From Selenomonas sp. oral taxon 126 (GTDB lineage: Bacteria; Bacillota; Negativicutes; Selenomonadales; Selenomonadaceae), in the NCBI RefSeq assembly GCF_001683335.1, contig NZ_CP016201.1, positions 1,775,746 through 1,823,988 on the forward strand: a stretch of 48,243 nt of DNA, in the 5' to 3' direction. The number at the start of each line of letters is the position of its first letter. Positions within the stretch are counted from its first letter, which is position 1. Both the position numbers and the translations under genes were made by a program. The notes below the pieces were generated by a model. That model had not been told where the DNA came from and searched no databases. It worked only from the letters and a program-made list of their open reading frames with translations. Shown piece after piece: positions 33,587 to 41,795 of the stretch.

Positions 33587-36500
33587 TTGTACGAGAAAGT
33601 AGATACCAATCTGAATTTTGCCGCGCGCGAGAAAGCCGTTGCGGATTTTTGGCGCGAGAATCATATTGCACAGCAGGCGGTGGATCAGCGTGAGGGCTGC
33701 GAGCCGTTTACGTTCTACGACGGACCGCCGACGGCGAACGGCCGCCCGCACATCGGGCATGTTCTGACGCGCGTCATCAAGGATATGCTGCCGCGCTATC
33801 AGTCGATGAAGGGGCGCAAGGTGCTCCGCAAGGCGGGCTGGGACACGCACGGTCTTCCTGTGGAGCTTGAGGTCGAGAAGGCAATCGGGATCAACGGCAA
33901 GGAGCAGATCGAGGACTACGGCATCGAGCCGTTCATCAAGAAGTGCCGCGAATCCGTCTGGCGGTACAAGGCGATGTGGGAGGAGTTCTCCGATGTCGTC
34001 GGCTTCTGGGCGGACATGGAGCATCCCTACATCACGTACGAGAACAACTTCATCGAGTCTGAGTGGTGGGCGCTCAAGGAGATCTGGAAGAAGGGGCTGC
34101 TCTATCAGGGGCACAAGATCGTCCCGTACTGCCCGCGCTGCGGCACGCCGCTCTCCTCGCACGAGGTCGCGCAGGGGTACAAGGATGTTACGGAACGCTC
34201 GGCAATCGTGCGCTTTAAGGCGGCGGACGAGGACGCGTATTTCCTCGCGTGGACGACGACACCGTGGACGCTCCCGTCGAACCTCGGTCTCTGCGTGAAT
34301 CCAAATGTGACATACGTCAAGGTGCGCGTCTACGGAAAGGTCTACTATCTCGCCGAGGCACTGATGGACAGTGTATTTGCAGACTCGTGGGGTGACCGCG
34401 AGATCCTTGCGACGATGAAGGGCAGCGACCTCGAGTACCGCAAGTACGAGCCTCTTTATGCGTTTGCGGATAAGGACGTGCAGGACAAGGCGTTCTTCGT
34501 CATCTGCGACGACTATGTCACGACCGAGGACGGCACGGGCATTGTCCACACGGCACCCGCCTTCGGTGAGGACGATAACCGCGTTTGCCGCAAGTACGGC
34601 ATGCCGTTCGTCCAATTCGTCAATGACAAGGGCGAGATGACGGAGGAGACGGATTGGCCGGGGGTCTTTGTAAAGGACGCGGATCCCTTGATCCTCGACG
34701 ATCTCGAAAAGTCGGGCAAACTCTTCAAGGCGCCCGAGTTCACGCACAGCTATCCGCATTGCTGGCGCTGCGATACGCCGCTCATCTACTACGCACGCGC
34801 CTCGTGGTTCATCCGCATGACGGCGGTGCGTGACGCGCTCGTTGCAAACAACGCGACGGTCAACTGGATTCCGAAGTCCATCGGAGAGGGGCGCTTTGGC
34901 AACTGGATCGAGCACGTGCAGGACTGGGGCATCAGCCGCGACCGCTACTGGGGCACGCCGCTCAATATTTGGAAATGTGACTGCGGGTACGAGCATGCCG
35001 TCGGCTCCATCGAGGAGCTGCGCAGCCTGCAGCCCGAATGTCCCGCAGACATTGAGCTGCACCGGCCGTACATTGATGCAATCACCTTCCCGTGTGAGAA
35101 GTGCGGCGGGACGATGCACCGCGTGCCCGAGGTCATCGACTGCTGGTTCGACTCCGGCGCAATGCCGTTCGCGCAGTGGCACTATCCGTTTGAGAACAAA
35201 GATGTATTCGACACGTACTTCCCTGCGGACTTCATCTCCGAGGCGGTCGATCAGACGCGCGGCTGGTTCTACTCGCTGATTGCGATCGGGACGCTGCTCT
35301 TTGACAAGAGCCCGTATCGAAACGTCATCGTCCTCGGTCATGTGCAGGACGAGAACGGGCAGAAGATGAGCAAGTCGAAGGGCAATGCGGTCGAGCCGAT
35401 GGACGCGTTGCGCCGTCACGGGGCGGATGCGATCCGCTGGTACTTCTACGAGAACAGTGCGCCGTGGCTACCGAACCGCTTCTCCGACGATGCGGTGCAG
35501 GAGGGGGCGCGCAAGTTCATGGGGACGCTCTGGAATACCTACGCGTTCTATGTTCTCTATGCGAATATCGACAATTTCGACCCGACGGCGCACGAACTCG
35601 ACTACGATCACCTCTGCGTTATGGATCGTTGGGTGTTCTCGCGTCTCAACACGATGGTGCGCACGGTGGACGACTGCCTTGCAAACTATCGCGTGACCGA
35701 GGCGGCAAAGGCGGTGCAGTCCTTCGTCGAGGAACTCTCGAACTGGTACGTGCGCCGCAGCCGCAGCCGTTTCTGGGCGAAGGGCATGGAAGCGGACAAG
35801 GTGGACGCCTACCTCACGCTCTACACAGCGCTCGTCACGACGGTGAAGGCGGCGGCACCGATGGTGCCCTTCATCACGGAGAGCATCTACCGCAATCTCG
35901 TCTGTTCGGTCGACAAGAGTGCGCCGATCTCCGTACACCTCGCGGATTTCCCGACGGTGAACGAGGTGTGGATCGACTCCGCGCTCGAGGAGAATATGGA
36001 GATCGTGCTCGAGGTTGTGACGCTCGGACGCGCGGCGCGCAATGCGGCAAACATCAAGAACCGTCAGCCCGTTGCAAATATGTTCGTCAAGGCGGAGCAC
36101 GCTCTGCCGGAGTTCTTCGTCGAGATCATCGAGGACGAGCTGAATGTCAAGGCGGTCACGTTCCGCGACGATATGTCGGACTTCCTCGCCTACCATGTGA
36201 AGCCGAATTTCCACGTTCTCGGCCCGAAGGTTGGCAAGCAGATGGGCGCGGTCAAGAAGGCGCTCGAGGAGAGCAACGGCGCGGAGGTAAAGGACGCGCT
36301 CGCGGGCGATGGCAGCTACACGCTGCATCTTGCGGACGGCGATGTTACCGTCACGGCGGAGGATGTCGAGGTCACGGTCTCGCAGCAGGAGGGCTACAAC
36401 TGCCAGAGCTATGGCGGTGTGACGGTCGCGCTTGAGACCACGCTCACGGAGGAACTGCTCGAGGAGGGCTTTGTCCGCGAGATCATCAGCAAGGTGCAGA

Positions 36501-36706
36501 CCATGCGCAAGGAATGCGGTCTTGAAGTCACGGATCACATCGCGCTTGACCTCTCGGGCAATGCGAAGCTCTCGGAGATCGCACGCAGGAACGAGGCGTT
36601 CATCCGTGAGATCACGCTCGCCGATTCCGTTTCCTATGACGCGCCGCAGGGCACGAGCAAGGAGTGGAACATCAACGGCGAGAAGATGACGCTGAGTATT
36701 CACTGA
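33587..36706 (+). CDS. ileS: Isoleucyl-tRNA synthetase (type 2-like)
   Basis: A 1039-residue class I synthetase that charges tRNA-Ile. HIGH is at residues 55-58 (NGRPHIGHVLT) and KMSKS near 593-597 (GQKMSKSKGN); the editing domain lies between about 190 and 400 and the anticodon-binding domain from about 640. The C-terminal part (GRAARNAANIKNRQPVANMF, then a helical tail to the end) lacks the zinc-finger cysteines of type 1 enzymes and resembles the type 2, eukaryote-like form, which in other bacteria is naturally insensitive to mupirocin. The start is a TTG with GGGAGGGG 5 nt upstream; MYEKVDTNLNF is a reasonable family start. Followed by a terminator. Confidence 0.95.
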   Translation: MYEKVDTNLNFAAREKAVADFWRENHIAQQAVDQREGCEPFTFYDGPPTANGRPHIGHVLTRVIKDMLPRYQSMKGRKVLRKAGWDTHGLPVELEVEKAIGINGKEQIEDYGIEPFIKKCRESVWRYKAMWEEFSDVVGFWADMEHPYITYENNFIESEWWALKEIWKKGLLYQGHKIVPYCPRCGTPLSSHEVAQGYKDVTERSAIVRFKAADEDAYFLAWTTTPWTLPSNLGLCVNPNVTYVKVRVYGKVYYLAEALMDSVFADSWGDREILATMKGSDLEYRKYEPLYAFADKDVQDKAFFVICDDYVTTEDGTGIVHTAPAFGEDDNRVCRKYGMPFVQFVNDKGEMTEETDWPGVFVKDADPLILDDLEKSGKLFKAPEFTHSYPHCWRCDTPLIYYARASWFIRMTAVRDALVANNATVNWIPKSIGEGRFGNWIEHVQDWGISRDRYWGTPLNIWKCDCGYEHAVGSIEELRSLQPECPADIELHRPYIDAITFPCEKCGGTMHRVPEVIDCWFDSGAMPFAQWHYPFENKDVFDTYFPADFISEAVDQTRGWFYSLIAIGTLLFDKSPYRNVIVLGHVQDENGQKMSKSKGNAVEPMDALRRHGADAIRWYFYENSAPWLPNRFSDDAVQEGARKFMGTLWNTYAFYVLYANIDNFDPTAHELDYDHLCVMDRWVFSRLNTMVRTVDDCLANYRVTEAAKAVQSFVEELSNWYVRRSRSRFWAKGMEADKVDAYLTLYTALVTTVKAAAPMVPFITESIYRNLVCSVDKSAPISVHLADFPTVNEVWIDSALEENMEIVLEVVTLGRAARNAANIKNRQPVANMFVKAEHALPEFFVEIIEDELNVKAVTFRDDMSDFLAYHVKPNFHVLGPKVGKQMGAVKKALEESNGAEVKDALAGDGSYTLHLADGDVTVTAEDVEVTVSQQEGYNCQSYGGVTVALETTLTEELLEEGFVREIISKVQTMRKECGLEVTDHIALDLSGNAKLSEIARRNEAFIREITLADSVSYDAPQGTSKEWNINGEKMTLSIH

Positions 36707-36717
36707 AAACAGTATTT

Positions 36718-36763
36718 CGGGGCTGCTGCACGAGGAAAAACCTTTGTGCAGCAGCCCCGTTTT
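36718..36763 (+). terminator. Rho-independent terminator after ileS
   Basis: A 14-bp stem CGGGGCTGCTGCAC / GTGCAGCAGCCCCG around a 14-nt A-rich loop, followed by TTTT. The stem is almost the same as that of the terminator after nuoN. Confidence 0.85.
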
Positions 36764-36823
36764 GTGCTTTGAAATACCCTTTTCAAAATGCAGGACAAGT
36801 AGTATAATAAACGAGAAAATAAA

Positions 36824-36982
36824 GGATGCACTGATAAATTCAGCACCGCCATCTTAGCGCATCTTTTTTGCCCGCGCAACGCCTGCAAATCCTCCACAGA
36901 GCCCCACTCTGCGTCCGGTTTGCCTCCTAGTTCGGACGAAAAAATCTGCGCCAATCTGAGGGTCTATTTTATCAGCGATTCC
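36824..36982 (-). repeat. MITE-like element, copy C (159 bp)
   Basis: In the orientation of copies A and B it reads on the minus strand, starting GGAATCGCTGATAAA at 36982 and ending TTTATCAGTGCATCC at 36824. Flanked by TAAA on both sides (36820-36823 and 36983-36986). Internal hairpin arms CAGAGC (36897-36902) and ACTCTG (36906-36911), and the CGTCCG/CGGACG pair. It separates the ileS terminator from higB. Confidence 0.85.
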
Positions 36983-36987
36983 TAAAT

Positions 36988-36998
36988 TCACTTTGTGA
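36988..36998. promoter_or_regulatory. Possible HigA operator
   Basis: TCAC-TTT-GTGA palindrome 10 bp before the higB start, where antitoxins of this type bind to repress their own operon. No clear -35/-10 pair was found between MITE copy C and higB. Confidence 0.3.
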
Positions 36999-37008
36999 GG
37001 CTTATTGA

Positions 37009-37359
37009 ATGGAGATATATTTCAGGACAAATAAGCTTGAAAAGAACTGCAATAGCTATCAAAATGCTGTGAAAGTGTGGGGCGAAAGGAGTGCGCGCAG
37101 ACTTGTGCAGCGTCTTAATGAACTGAGAGCTGCAGAGAATTTGTCCGTCATCAGTCATTTGCCTCCTGCACGTCTGCACGCTCTCGAGGGTGACCGCCTT
37201 GGCACATATGCGGTCGATCTTGTTCATCCGCTGAGACTCGTCTTTCGGATAGATCAGGAGCCGTTGCCGCATACGCAGGATGGCGGCGTTGACCGAACAC
37301 AGGTGACGCAGATTATGATTTTGGAGGTGGAGGACTATCATGGGAAACAAAAGCGATAA
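37009..37359 (+). CDS. higB: HigB-like type II toxin
   Basis: A 116-residue basic protein of the RelE/HigB superfamily: N-terminal IYFRTNKLEKNCNSYQNA, the central RRLVQRLNELRAAENL helices and the strand HPLRLVFRIDQE. Family members cut mRNA at the ribosome when their antitoxin is removed. The gene is upstream of its antitoxin with a 20-nt overlap, the order (toxin first) that marks higBA. The start has a modest GAGG 8 nt upstream. It lies directly beside repeat copy C and its base use is more even than that of its neighbours, so horizontal gain is possible. Confidence 0.85.
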   Translation: MEIYFRTNKLEKNCNSYQNAVKVWGERSARRLVQRLNELRAAENLSVISHLPPARLHALEGDRLGTYAVDLVHPLRLVFRIDQEPLPHTQDGGVDRTQVTQIMILEVEDYHGKQKR

Positions 37360-37672
37360 CTACTGCCCGGATATTGCCATTCCGCCGGGAGACACACTGC
37401 TCGAACTCCTTGAAGACCGTGGCATGACGGAGAAGGCACTTGCTGCTCGCATAGGATGCTCCGAAATGACAATACAGGGAGTTTTGGCAGGGGAGTGCGC
37501 CATCAGCAGTCAGATGGCGACACAGTTGGAAACGGTGCTCGGTGTTCCGGCAAGTTTCTGGAACGCTCTTGAGGCGAACTATCGTACGGATCTGGCACGT
37601 ATTTCCACAATGGAAAAGAAGATGGTCAGCCCTGCATTCACATCTATGCAGGGGCAGCCTGCAATCGCATAG
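37340..37672 (+). CDS. higA: HigA-like antitoxin (XRE-family HTH)
   Basis: A 110-residue DNA-binding protein. DTLLELLEDRGMTEKALAAR then IGCSEMTIQGVLAGECAIS forms the helix-turn-helix, followed by MATQLETVLGVPASFWNALE, a stretch diagnostic of HigA. It should neutralise HigB and repress the operon. The last 25 residues are divergent and may be disordered. Overlaps higB by 20 nt, so the two are translated together. Confidence 0.88.
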   Translation: MGNKSDNYCPDIAIPPGDTLLELLEDRGMTEKALAARIGCSEMTIQGVLAGECAISSQMATQLETVLGVPASFWNALEANYRTDLARISTMEKKMVSPAFTSMQGQPAIA

Positions 37673-37698
37673 AAAATTATTTTAGGAGAGTGGTCGCA

Positions 37699-38376
37699 AT
37701 GGTAAAATTCAGCTACTACGGTCATGCGGCTTTTTTGCTCGATGACGGGGCGCACAAGGTGCTCGTCGATCCGTTCCTGACGGGGAATCCGACGGCGAGC
37801 ATTGCGGCGAATGAGGTGGACTGCGATTTCATCCTGCTCACGCACGCGCATGGGGATCATCTCGGCGACGCGCCTGCAATTGCGGCGCGCACGGGGGCGG
37901 CGATTGTCGCGATTCCCGAGGTCATCGCCGTCTGCGAGAGTCAGTCGTGTGCGGAGATCAAGTCCTATCCGATGAACATCGGCGGCTCGCTCGACCTGCC
38001 GTTCGGCAAGGTGCGCATGACGTTCGCGCAGCACAGCTCAGGCGTTGCGGGCGGGATTGCGTGCGGCTTCGTCATCTACATCGGCGGCAAGGTCGTCTAC
38101 TACTCCGGCGATACGGCGCTGTTCAGCGATATGCAGCTGATCGGGCGCAAGGATGTGATCGACTACGCGGTGCTGCCCATCGGCGACAACTACACGATGG
38201 GGCTTGAGGACGCGGCACAGGCGGCGCAGTGGCTCAATGCGGGGCATGTCATCCCCATCCATTACGATACATGGCCGATCATCGCGCAGGAGGTCAATCG
38301 CTACAAGGAGGTCACGGAGGCGATGACGCGCGCGAAGGTGAACGTCGTTGCACCGGGCGAAATGATCGACCTTTGA
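37699..38376 (+). CDS. UPF0173-type metal-dependent hydrolase
   Basis: A 225-residue metallo-beta-lactamase-fold protein. The metal motif THAHGDHLGD has His49, His51, Asp53 and His54; further ligands lie in AQHSSGVAGG, YYSGDTALF and HVIPIHYDTWP. The family is a metal-dependent hydrolase of unknown substrate, common in Firmicutes. The ATG at 37699 is chosen over a GTG at 37690: AGGAG is 10 nt upstream and MVKFSYYGHA is the usual start. It is closely followed by miaA, whose start lies 2 nt after the stop. Confidence 0.9.
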   Translation: MVKFSYYGHAAFLLDDGAHKVLVDPFLTGNPTASIAANEVDCDFILLTHAHGDHLGDAPAIAARTGAAIVAIPEVIAVCESQSCAEIKSYPMNIGGSLDLPFGKVRMTFAQHSSGVAGGIACGFVIYIGGKVVYYSGDTALFSDMQLIGRKDVIDYAVLPIGDNYTMGLEDAAQAAQWLNAGHVIPIHYDTWPIIAQEVNRYKEVTEAMTRAKVNVVAPGEMIDL

Positions 38377-38378
38377 AT

Positions 38379-39332
38379 GTGACGGCAAAATCGCCCGTGC
38401 TCGTCCTTGTAGGCCCCACGGCGGTGGGAAAGACAGAGCTTTCGCTGAAAATCGCCGAGGCGCTCGGGACGGATATCATCTCGGGCGACTCCATGTGCAT
38501 CTACCGCGGCTTTGACATCGGCAGTGCAAAGCCGACGGTTGAGGAGCAGGCGCGCGTTACGCATCATCTGGTGGACATCTTGGACGCAGACGAGGCGTTC
38601 TCCGTGACGGAGTTTGTCACGCGCGTCGCCGCGCTTGTGCAGGCGCATGAGGCGCTGCCGTTCATCGTCGGCGGGACGGGACTCTACATCAAGGCGCTCA
38701 TCGAGGGCTATGACTTCAACGAGACGCAGGAGCACAACTGCTTTCGCCGTGTGATGGAGAGGATCGCACAGCGGCGCGGCAATGGACGTGTGCATGGCTT
38801 CCTTGCACATCGCGACCCTGCTGTTGCTGCGCGCCTTCATGCGAACAACCTCAGGCGCGTCATCCGCGCGCTGGAGACCCTGCGCTACGGTGCGGAGCGC
38901 ATCTCGCAGGAGAATGCGATGGATGCGGGGGACGCACCCTACGATGCGCTTGTCATCGGACTCACGCGGGCACGCCCACATCTTTACGAGCGGATCAATG
39001 CGCGCGTGGAGACGATGTTTGCGGCAGGTTTTGTGGATGAGGTGGCGGCTCTCCTCGCGCGCGGGATTTCGCGTGATGCCCCCGCGATGAAGGGGATTGG
39101 CTATAAGGAGACGGCAGCGTATCTCGCGGGCGAGATGGGCTTTGCAGAAACACTCGCTGCCATTCAGACGGCGACGCGCCATTTTGCAAAGCGCCAGATG
39201 ACATGGTATCGGCGCATGCCCTACATTCACTGGTACGATGCGGACGAACAGACGGAGACAGAGCTGCTGCACGCAATTCTCGCGGATGTGCGTGCATGGT
39301 GGTGTGAAAGAGAAAGGAGCGCTCAGGCGTGA
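38379..39332 (+). CDS. miaA: tRNA dimethylallyltransferase
   Basis: A 317-residue enzyme that puts an isopentenyl group on A37 of tRNAs reading UNN codons. The P-loop GPTAVGKTE lies at residues 12-20, followed by [34 protein letters not shown] and [19 protein letters not shown], and late [16 protein letters not shown], all typical. The start is taken as the GTG at 38379, just after the hydrolase stop; a TTG at 38373 is possible. Upstream frame residues are not family-like. The gene overlaps hfq by 4 nt, the usual miaA-hfq pair. Confidence 0.93.
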   Translation: MTAKSPVLVLVGPTAVGKTELSLKIAEALGTDIISGDSMCIYRGFDIGSAKPTVEEQARVTHHLVDILDADEAFSVTEFVTRVAALVQAHEALPFIVGGTGLYIKALIEGYDFNETQEHNCFRRVMERIAQRRGNGRVHGFLAHRDPAVAARLHANNLRRVIRALETLRYGAERISQENAMDAGDAPYDALVIGLTRARPHLYERINARVETMFAAGFVDEVAALLARGISRDAPAMKGIGYKETAAYLAGEMGFAETLAAIQTATRHFAKRQMTWYRRMPYIHWYDADEQTETELLHAILADVRAWWCERERSAQA

Positions 39333-39562
39333 CGGCAAAAATCATCAACTTGCAGGACAATTTTCTCAATCAGGTGCGCAAGGACGGGATTCCCGTGACC
39401 ATCCACCTTGTGAACGGCTTTCAGATCAAGGGCACGGTGCGCGGCTTTGACAATTTCGTCGTCATGGTGGACACGATGGGGAAGCAGCAGATGATCTACA
39501 AGCATGCGATCTCGACCATTACACCTGCACAGCCTGTCAAGACAATGACGGAGGAGTCCTGA
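39329..39562 (+). CDS. hfq: RNA chaperone Hfq
   Basis: A 77-residue Sm-like hexameric RNA-binding protein that matches small RNAs to mRNAs. Sm1 reads [20 protein letters not shown] and Sm2 ends in the YKHAISTI motif (family YKHAIST), so the fold is complete. It starts with GTG, AAAGGAG 9 nt upstream, overlapping the miaA stop (GTGA). Its short C-terminal tail ([12 protein letters not shown]) is usual for Firmicutes. It is last in the UPF0173-miaA-hfq unit. Confidence 0.95.
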   Translation: MTAKIINLQDNFLNQVRKDGIPVTIHLVNGFQIKGTVRGFDNFVVMVDTMGKQQMIYKHAISTITPAQPVKTMTEES

Positions 39563-39581
39563 ACGCGCAGAAAATGTAATG

Positions 39582-39611
39582 CTGCTGCAATGCGTTTGGC
39601 GCAGCAGTTTT
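39582..39611 (+). terminator. Terminator after hfq
   Basis: CTGCTGC (39582-39588) pairs with GCAGCAG (39601-39607), 12-nt loop, followed by TTTT. The arms are again of the CTGCTGC type seen after nuoN and ileS, and repeat copy D starts 2 bp further on. Confidence 0.7.
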
Positions 39612-39612
39612 A

Positions 39613-39668
39613 GGAATCACTGATAAAATGAAGTCCGCAGGATGCAGGGCGCGTTTATCAGTGATTCC
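39613..39668 (+). repeat. MITE-like element, internally deleted copy D (56 bp)
   Basis: Perfect 15-bp terminal inverted repeats, GGAATCACTGATAAA and TTTATCAGTGATTCC, around only 26 bp (starting ATGAAGTCCG as in copy B). Flanks are TTTA and TTTG. It shows the termini most clearly and lies between the hfq terminator and dut. Confidence 0.85.
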
Positions 39669-39686
39669 TTTGTCTGAGGAGAAGAT

Positions 39687-40139
39687 ATGAAGACACGCGG
39701 ATTTGAAATCGTCTCGGTCTACCGCACGGCGGGGATTCATCTGCCGGAGCGCAAGACGGGGGCGAGTACGGGGTATGACTTCGCTGCAGCGGAGACGGTG
39801 GAGATCGCAGCGGGTGCATCGGCGCTGATCCCTACGGGGGTCAAGGCATATATGCAGCCCGATGAGGTTCTGCTCATCTACATCCGCTCAAGTGCCGCAC
39901 TTAAGAAGCATCTCATGCTGATGAACAGCGTCGGTGTGATCGATGCGGATTACTATGGAAATGCGGAAAACGAGGGGCATATCTACATTCCGCTCTACAA
40001 TTACGGGAAAGAACCCGTGCGCATTGCAGCGGGTGAGCGGATTGCGCAGGGTATCTTCACGCGCTATCTCACGGTGGACGGCGACATGGCGGGCTGCGGA
40101 GAAGCGCGTGCGGGGGGCTTTGGATCGACGGGCATGTAG
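39687..40139 (+). CDS. dut: dUTP diphosphatase
   Basis: A 150-residue trimeric dUTPase that turns dUTP into dUMP and pyrophosphate, keeping uracil out of DNA. The five motifs can be followed: GASTGYDFAAAE (1), IYIRSSAALKKHL (2), NSVGVIDADYYGN (3), IAAGERIAQGIF (4) and RAGGFGSTGM (5). Motif 2 has RSSA in place of the more usual RSGLA, a mild variation seen in some Firmicutes. The ATG has AGGAG 7 nt upstream. It stands alone between repeat copy D and the Rrf2 gene promoter. Confidence 0.92.
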   Translation: MKTRGFEIVSVYRTAGIHLPERKTGASTGYDFAAAETVEIAAGASALIPTGVKAYMQPDEVLLIYIRSSAALKKHLMLMNSVGVIDADYYGNAENEGHIYIPLYNYGKEPVRIAAGERIAQGIFTRYLTVDGDMAGCGEARAGGFGSTGM

Positions 40140-40163
40140 CAAAGCACTCGTGCGGATCGCTTT

Positions 40164-40192
40164 TTGACAGGAAAACGAAACTCATTTATAAT
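40164..40192 (+). promoter_or_regulatory. Consensus promoter of the Rrf2 regulator gene
   Basis: A perfect TTGACA (40164-40169), 17 bp, and a perfect TATAAT (40187-40192), the strongest promoter match in the window. The start codon is 60 nt on. Confidence 0.85.
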
Positions 40193-40216
40193 GACCTTGC
40201 GTTACAGTAATTACCC

Positions 40217-40245
40217 CGGGTGGGCATACGGTACATTCGGGTGGG
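40217..40245 (+). repeat. Direct repeat before the Rrf2 gene
   Basis: CGGGTGGG occurs at 40217-40224 and again at 40238-40245, a 21-bp period (two helical turns). The second copy covers the ribosome-binding region. This may be the autoregulatory site of the Rrf2 protein; it is not a palindrome, so chance cannot be excluded. Confidence 0.35.
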
Positions 40246-40252
40246 AGATATT

Positions 40253-40696
40253 ATGAAATTATCGACGAAAGGGCGCTACAGTGTGACGGCGCTCTATGAA
40301 CTCGCCCTCCACTACGGGGAGGGGGTTGTTCCGCTCAAAACAATTGCGCAGACGCAGTTGATTTCGGAGACCTATCTCGAGCAGCTGATGGTGCCGCTGC
40401 GCCGTGCGGGTCTCGTGGAGAGCGTGCGCGGGGCGCAGGGCGGCTACACGCTCGCGCTTCCGCCCGAGGAGGTCACCATTGGGCGTATCATTACGGCGGT
40501 GGAGGGACCGATTGCCCTCGTGGACTGTCTGCTGACGGGCGCGGATGCGGGCGATCAGAGCTGCGTGCGCGCAGGGCAGTGTGTGACGCGCCAGATCTGG
40601 GAGGAGGTACGCGACAGCATCAACGCCGTGTTGAACAATATCTCGCTTGCCGATCTCATGGAGCGCAATCAAAACCGCGTGGGATGCAATCAGTAA
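40253..40696 (+). CDS. Rrf2-family transcriptional regulator
   Basis: A 147-residue winged-helix regulator. The N-terminus MKLSTKGRYSVTALYELALH, the recognition region ISETYLEQLMVPLRRAGLV and wing SVRGAQGGYTLALP are typical of IscR, CymR and NsrR. It has three cysteines, Cys92, Cys104 and Cys110 (DCLL, DQSC, AGQC), which could bind an iron-sulfur cluster. The spacing C-x11-C-x5-C differs from the C-x5-C-x5-C of IscR, so the signal sensed is open. The ATG at 40253 follows GGGAG; an upstream GTG at 40220 is not needed. Confidence 0.9.
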   Translation: MKLSTKGRYSVTALYELALHYGEGVVPLKTIAQTQLISETYLEQLMVPLRRAGLVESVRGAQGGYTLALPPEEVTIGRIITAVEGPIALVDCLLTGADAGDQSCVRAGQCVTRQIWEEVRDSINAVLNNISLADLMERNQNRVGCNQ

Positions 40697-40747
40697 ATGG
40701 ATGCTGCGTATTTTTGGAGAGAGCAGCAGTCTGTGACGGAAAACATT

Positions 40748-40776
40748 TGTCTTTGCTCAAAACTTCATGTATAATT
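40748..40776 (+). promoter_or_regulatory. Promoter of the rodZ-like gene
   Basis: TTGTCT (40748-40753), 17 bp, then TATAAT (40771-40776), with the start codon 46 nt on. It lies just after the Rrf2 gene, so the next unit has its own start. Confidence 0.65.
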
Positions 40777-40821
40777 AGAACGATATATTCCGAAAGTGAC
40801 AAAAGTCAGGGAGGGAGTCTC

Positions 40822-41766
40822 ATGGTCGGAGACATCTTGCGAAGAGAGCGCGAGAAGCAGGGGCTGACGATTGCCGATATTGAGAAAGGGACGAGTATTC
40901 GCAGGCTCTATATCGAGCACATCGAACGGGGCAATATTGCGGAGCTGCCGGGGCTGGTCTACGCAAAGGGCTTTGTGCGGAACTATGCGAAATTCCTGCA
41001 TCTGGATGCGGAGTCGCTTGTGCAGCAGTTCGCAGGAGAGAATGGGGGCGCGCCTGTGTCCACCCCCGTTGCGGCAGCGCCGTCTCCGCGCAGGATTTCG
41101 CTGAGCAATGTCGGTGATGAATCTCTCTCTGAGATCTCCATCGGCAGCGAACGTTCGTCCTATGCGGGGATCTTTGGAAAACTTGCAGCGGGCATCATTG
41201 TGCTGGTTGCCCTCGTGGGCGGCGGCGCGGCCGTAATCTCAGCGATCAATTCACCTGCAAAGGAGTCTGCTGTGCCGCCGGTCAAAGCGGAGAGTCCCGC
41301 AGCTCCGGCGAAAGCTGATGCCGCCGATGCGACGCATGCTGTTGCAGCCGCAGATGGAGTAAACGTGAGTGTGACACTTGCGGAGCGTTGCTGGACAGAG
41401 GTCAGCGTCGACGGCAAGAGTGTATTCGAGGGCATTATTGAAGAGGGCAAGACGGAGAGCTGGAAGGGCAAGGAATCCGTCGTCATCCGCGCGGGCAATG
41501 CGGGTGCGCTCGATGTCACATTCAACGGGAAGAAGCTCGGGAAATTTGGCGACAACGGGGAAGTGGTCGAACGCCGCTTCACGAAGACAACGAAGGATCT
41601 GAAGGATACCCTGCCGTCTGCGTCTGCAGCTGGAGCATCTGCTGCAGACGTGCAGGAGATTCCTTCCGCTGCGGCACAGGAGTCCGTCGTGCGTACGGAG
41701 AGAAAGCCGCCGACGGCCGACCCGAGGGATGCAAAGCCGGCACGGAGCAACACGAATACACGATAA
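40822..41766 (+). CDS. RodZ-like helix-turn-helix membrane protein
   Basis: A 314-residue protein. An N-terminal XRE-type helix-turn-helix (MVGDILRREREKQGLTIAD, then GTSIRRLYIEHIERGNIAEL) is followed by a Ser/Pro-rich linker, one membrane helix (about 119-138, LAAGIIVLVALVGGGAAVIS), an Ala/Pro stretch, and a C-terminal DUF4115-type beta domain (VSVTLAERCWTEVSVDGKSV to GAGALDV-like NAGALDVTFNGKKLG). The layout is that of RodZ, which links the MreB cytoskeleton to cell wall growth. The ATG at 40822 is preferred over an upstream start because of GGGAGGGAG just upstream and the standard N-terminus. The last 60 residues are low-complexity. Confidence 0.85.
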   Translation: MVGDILRREREKQGLTIADIEKGTSIRRLYIEHIERGNIAELPGLVYAKGFVRNYAKFLHLDAESLVQQFAGENGGAPVSTPVAAAPSPRRISLSNVGDESLSEISIGSERSSYAGIFGKLAAGIIVLVALVGGGAAVISAINSPAKESAVPPVKAESPAAPAKADAADATHAVAAADGVNVSVTLAERCWTEVSVDGKSVFEGIIEEGKTESWKGKESVVIRAGNAGALDVTFNGKKLGKFGDNGEVVERRFTKTTKDLKDTLPSASAAGASAADVQEIPSAAAQESVVRTERKPPTADPRDAKPARSNTNTR

Positions 41767-41795
41767 ACTACGGCACATGAGGAAGGATGAGCACG

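Noticed and set aside
33551-35419. A 622-codon minus-strand frame over ileS
   Set aside because: Shadow of ileS, whose HIGH and KMSKS motifs are intact. No ribosome-binding site or domain was seen.
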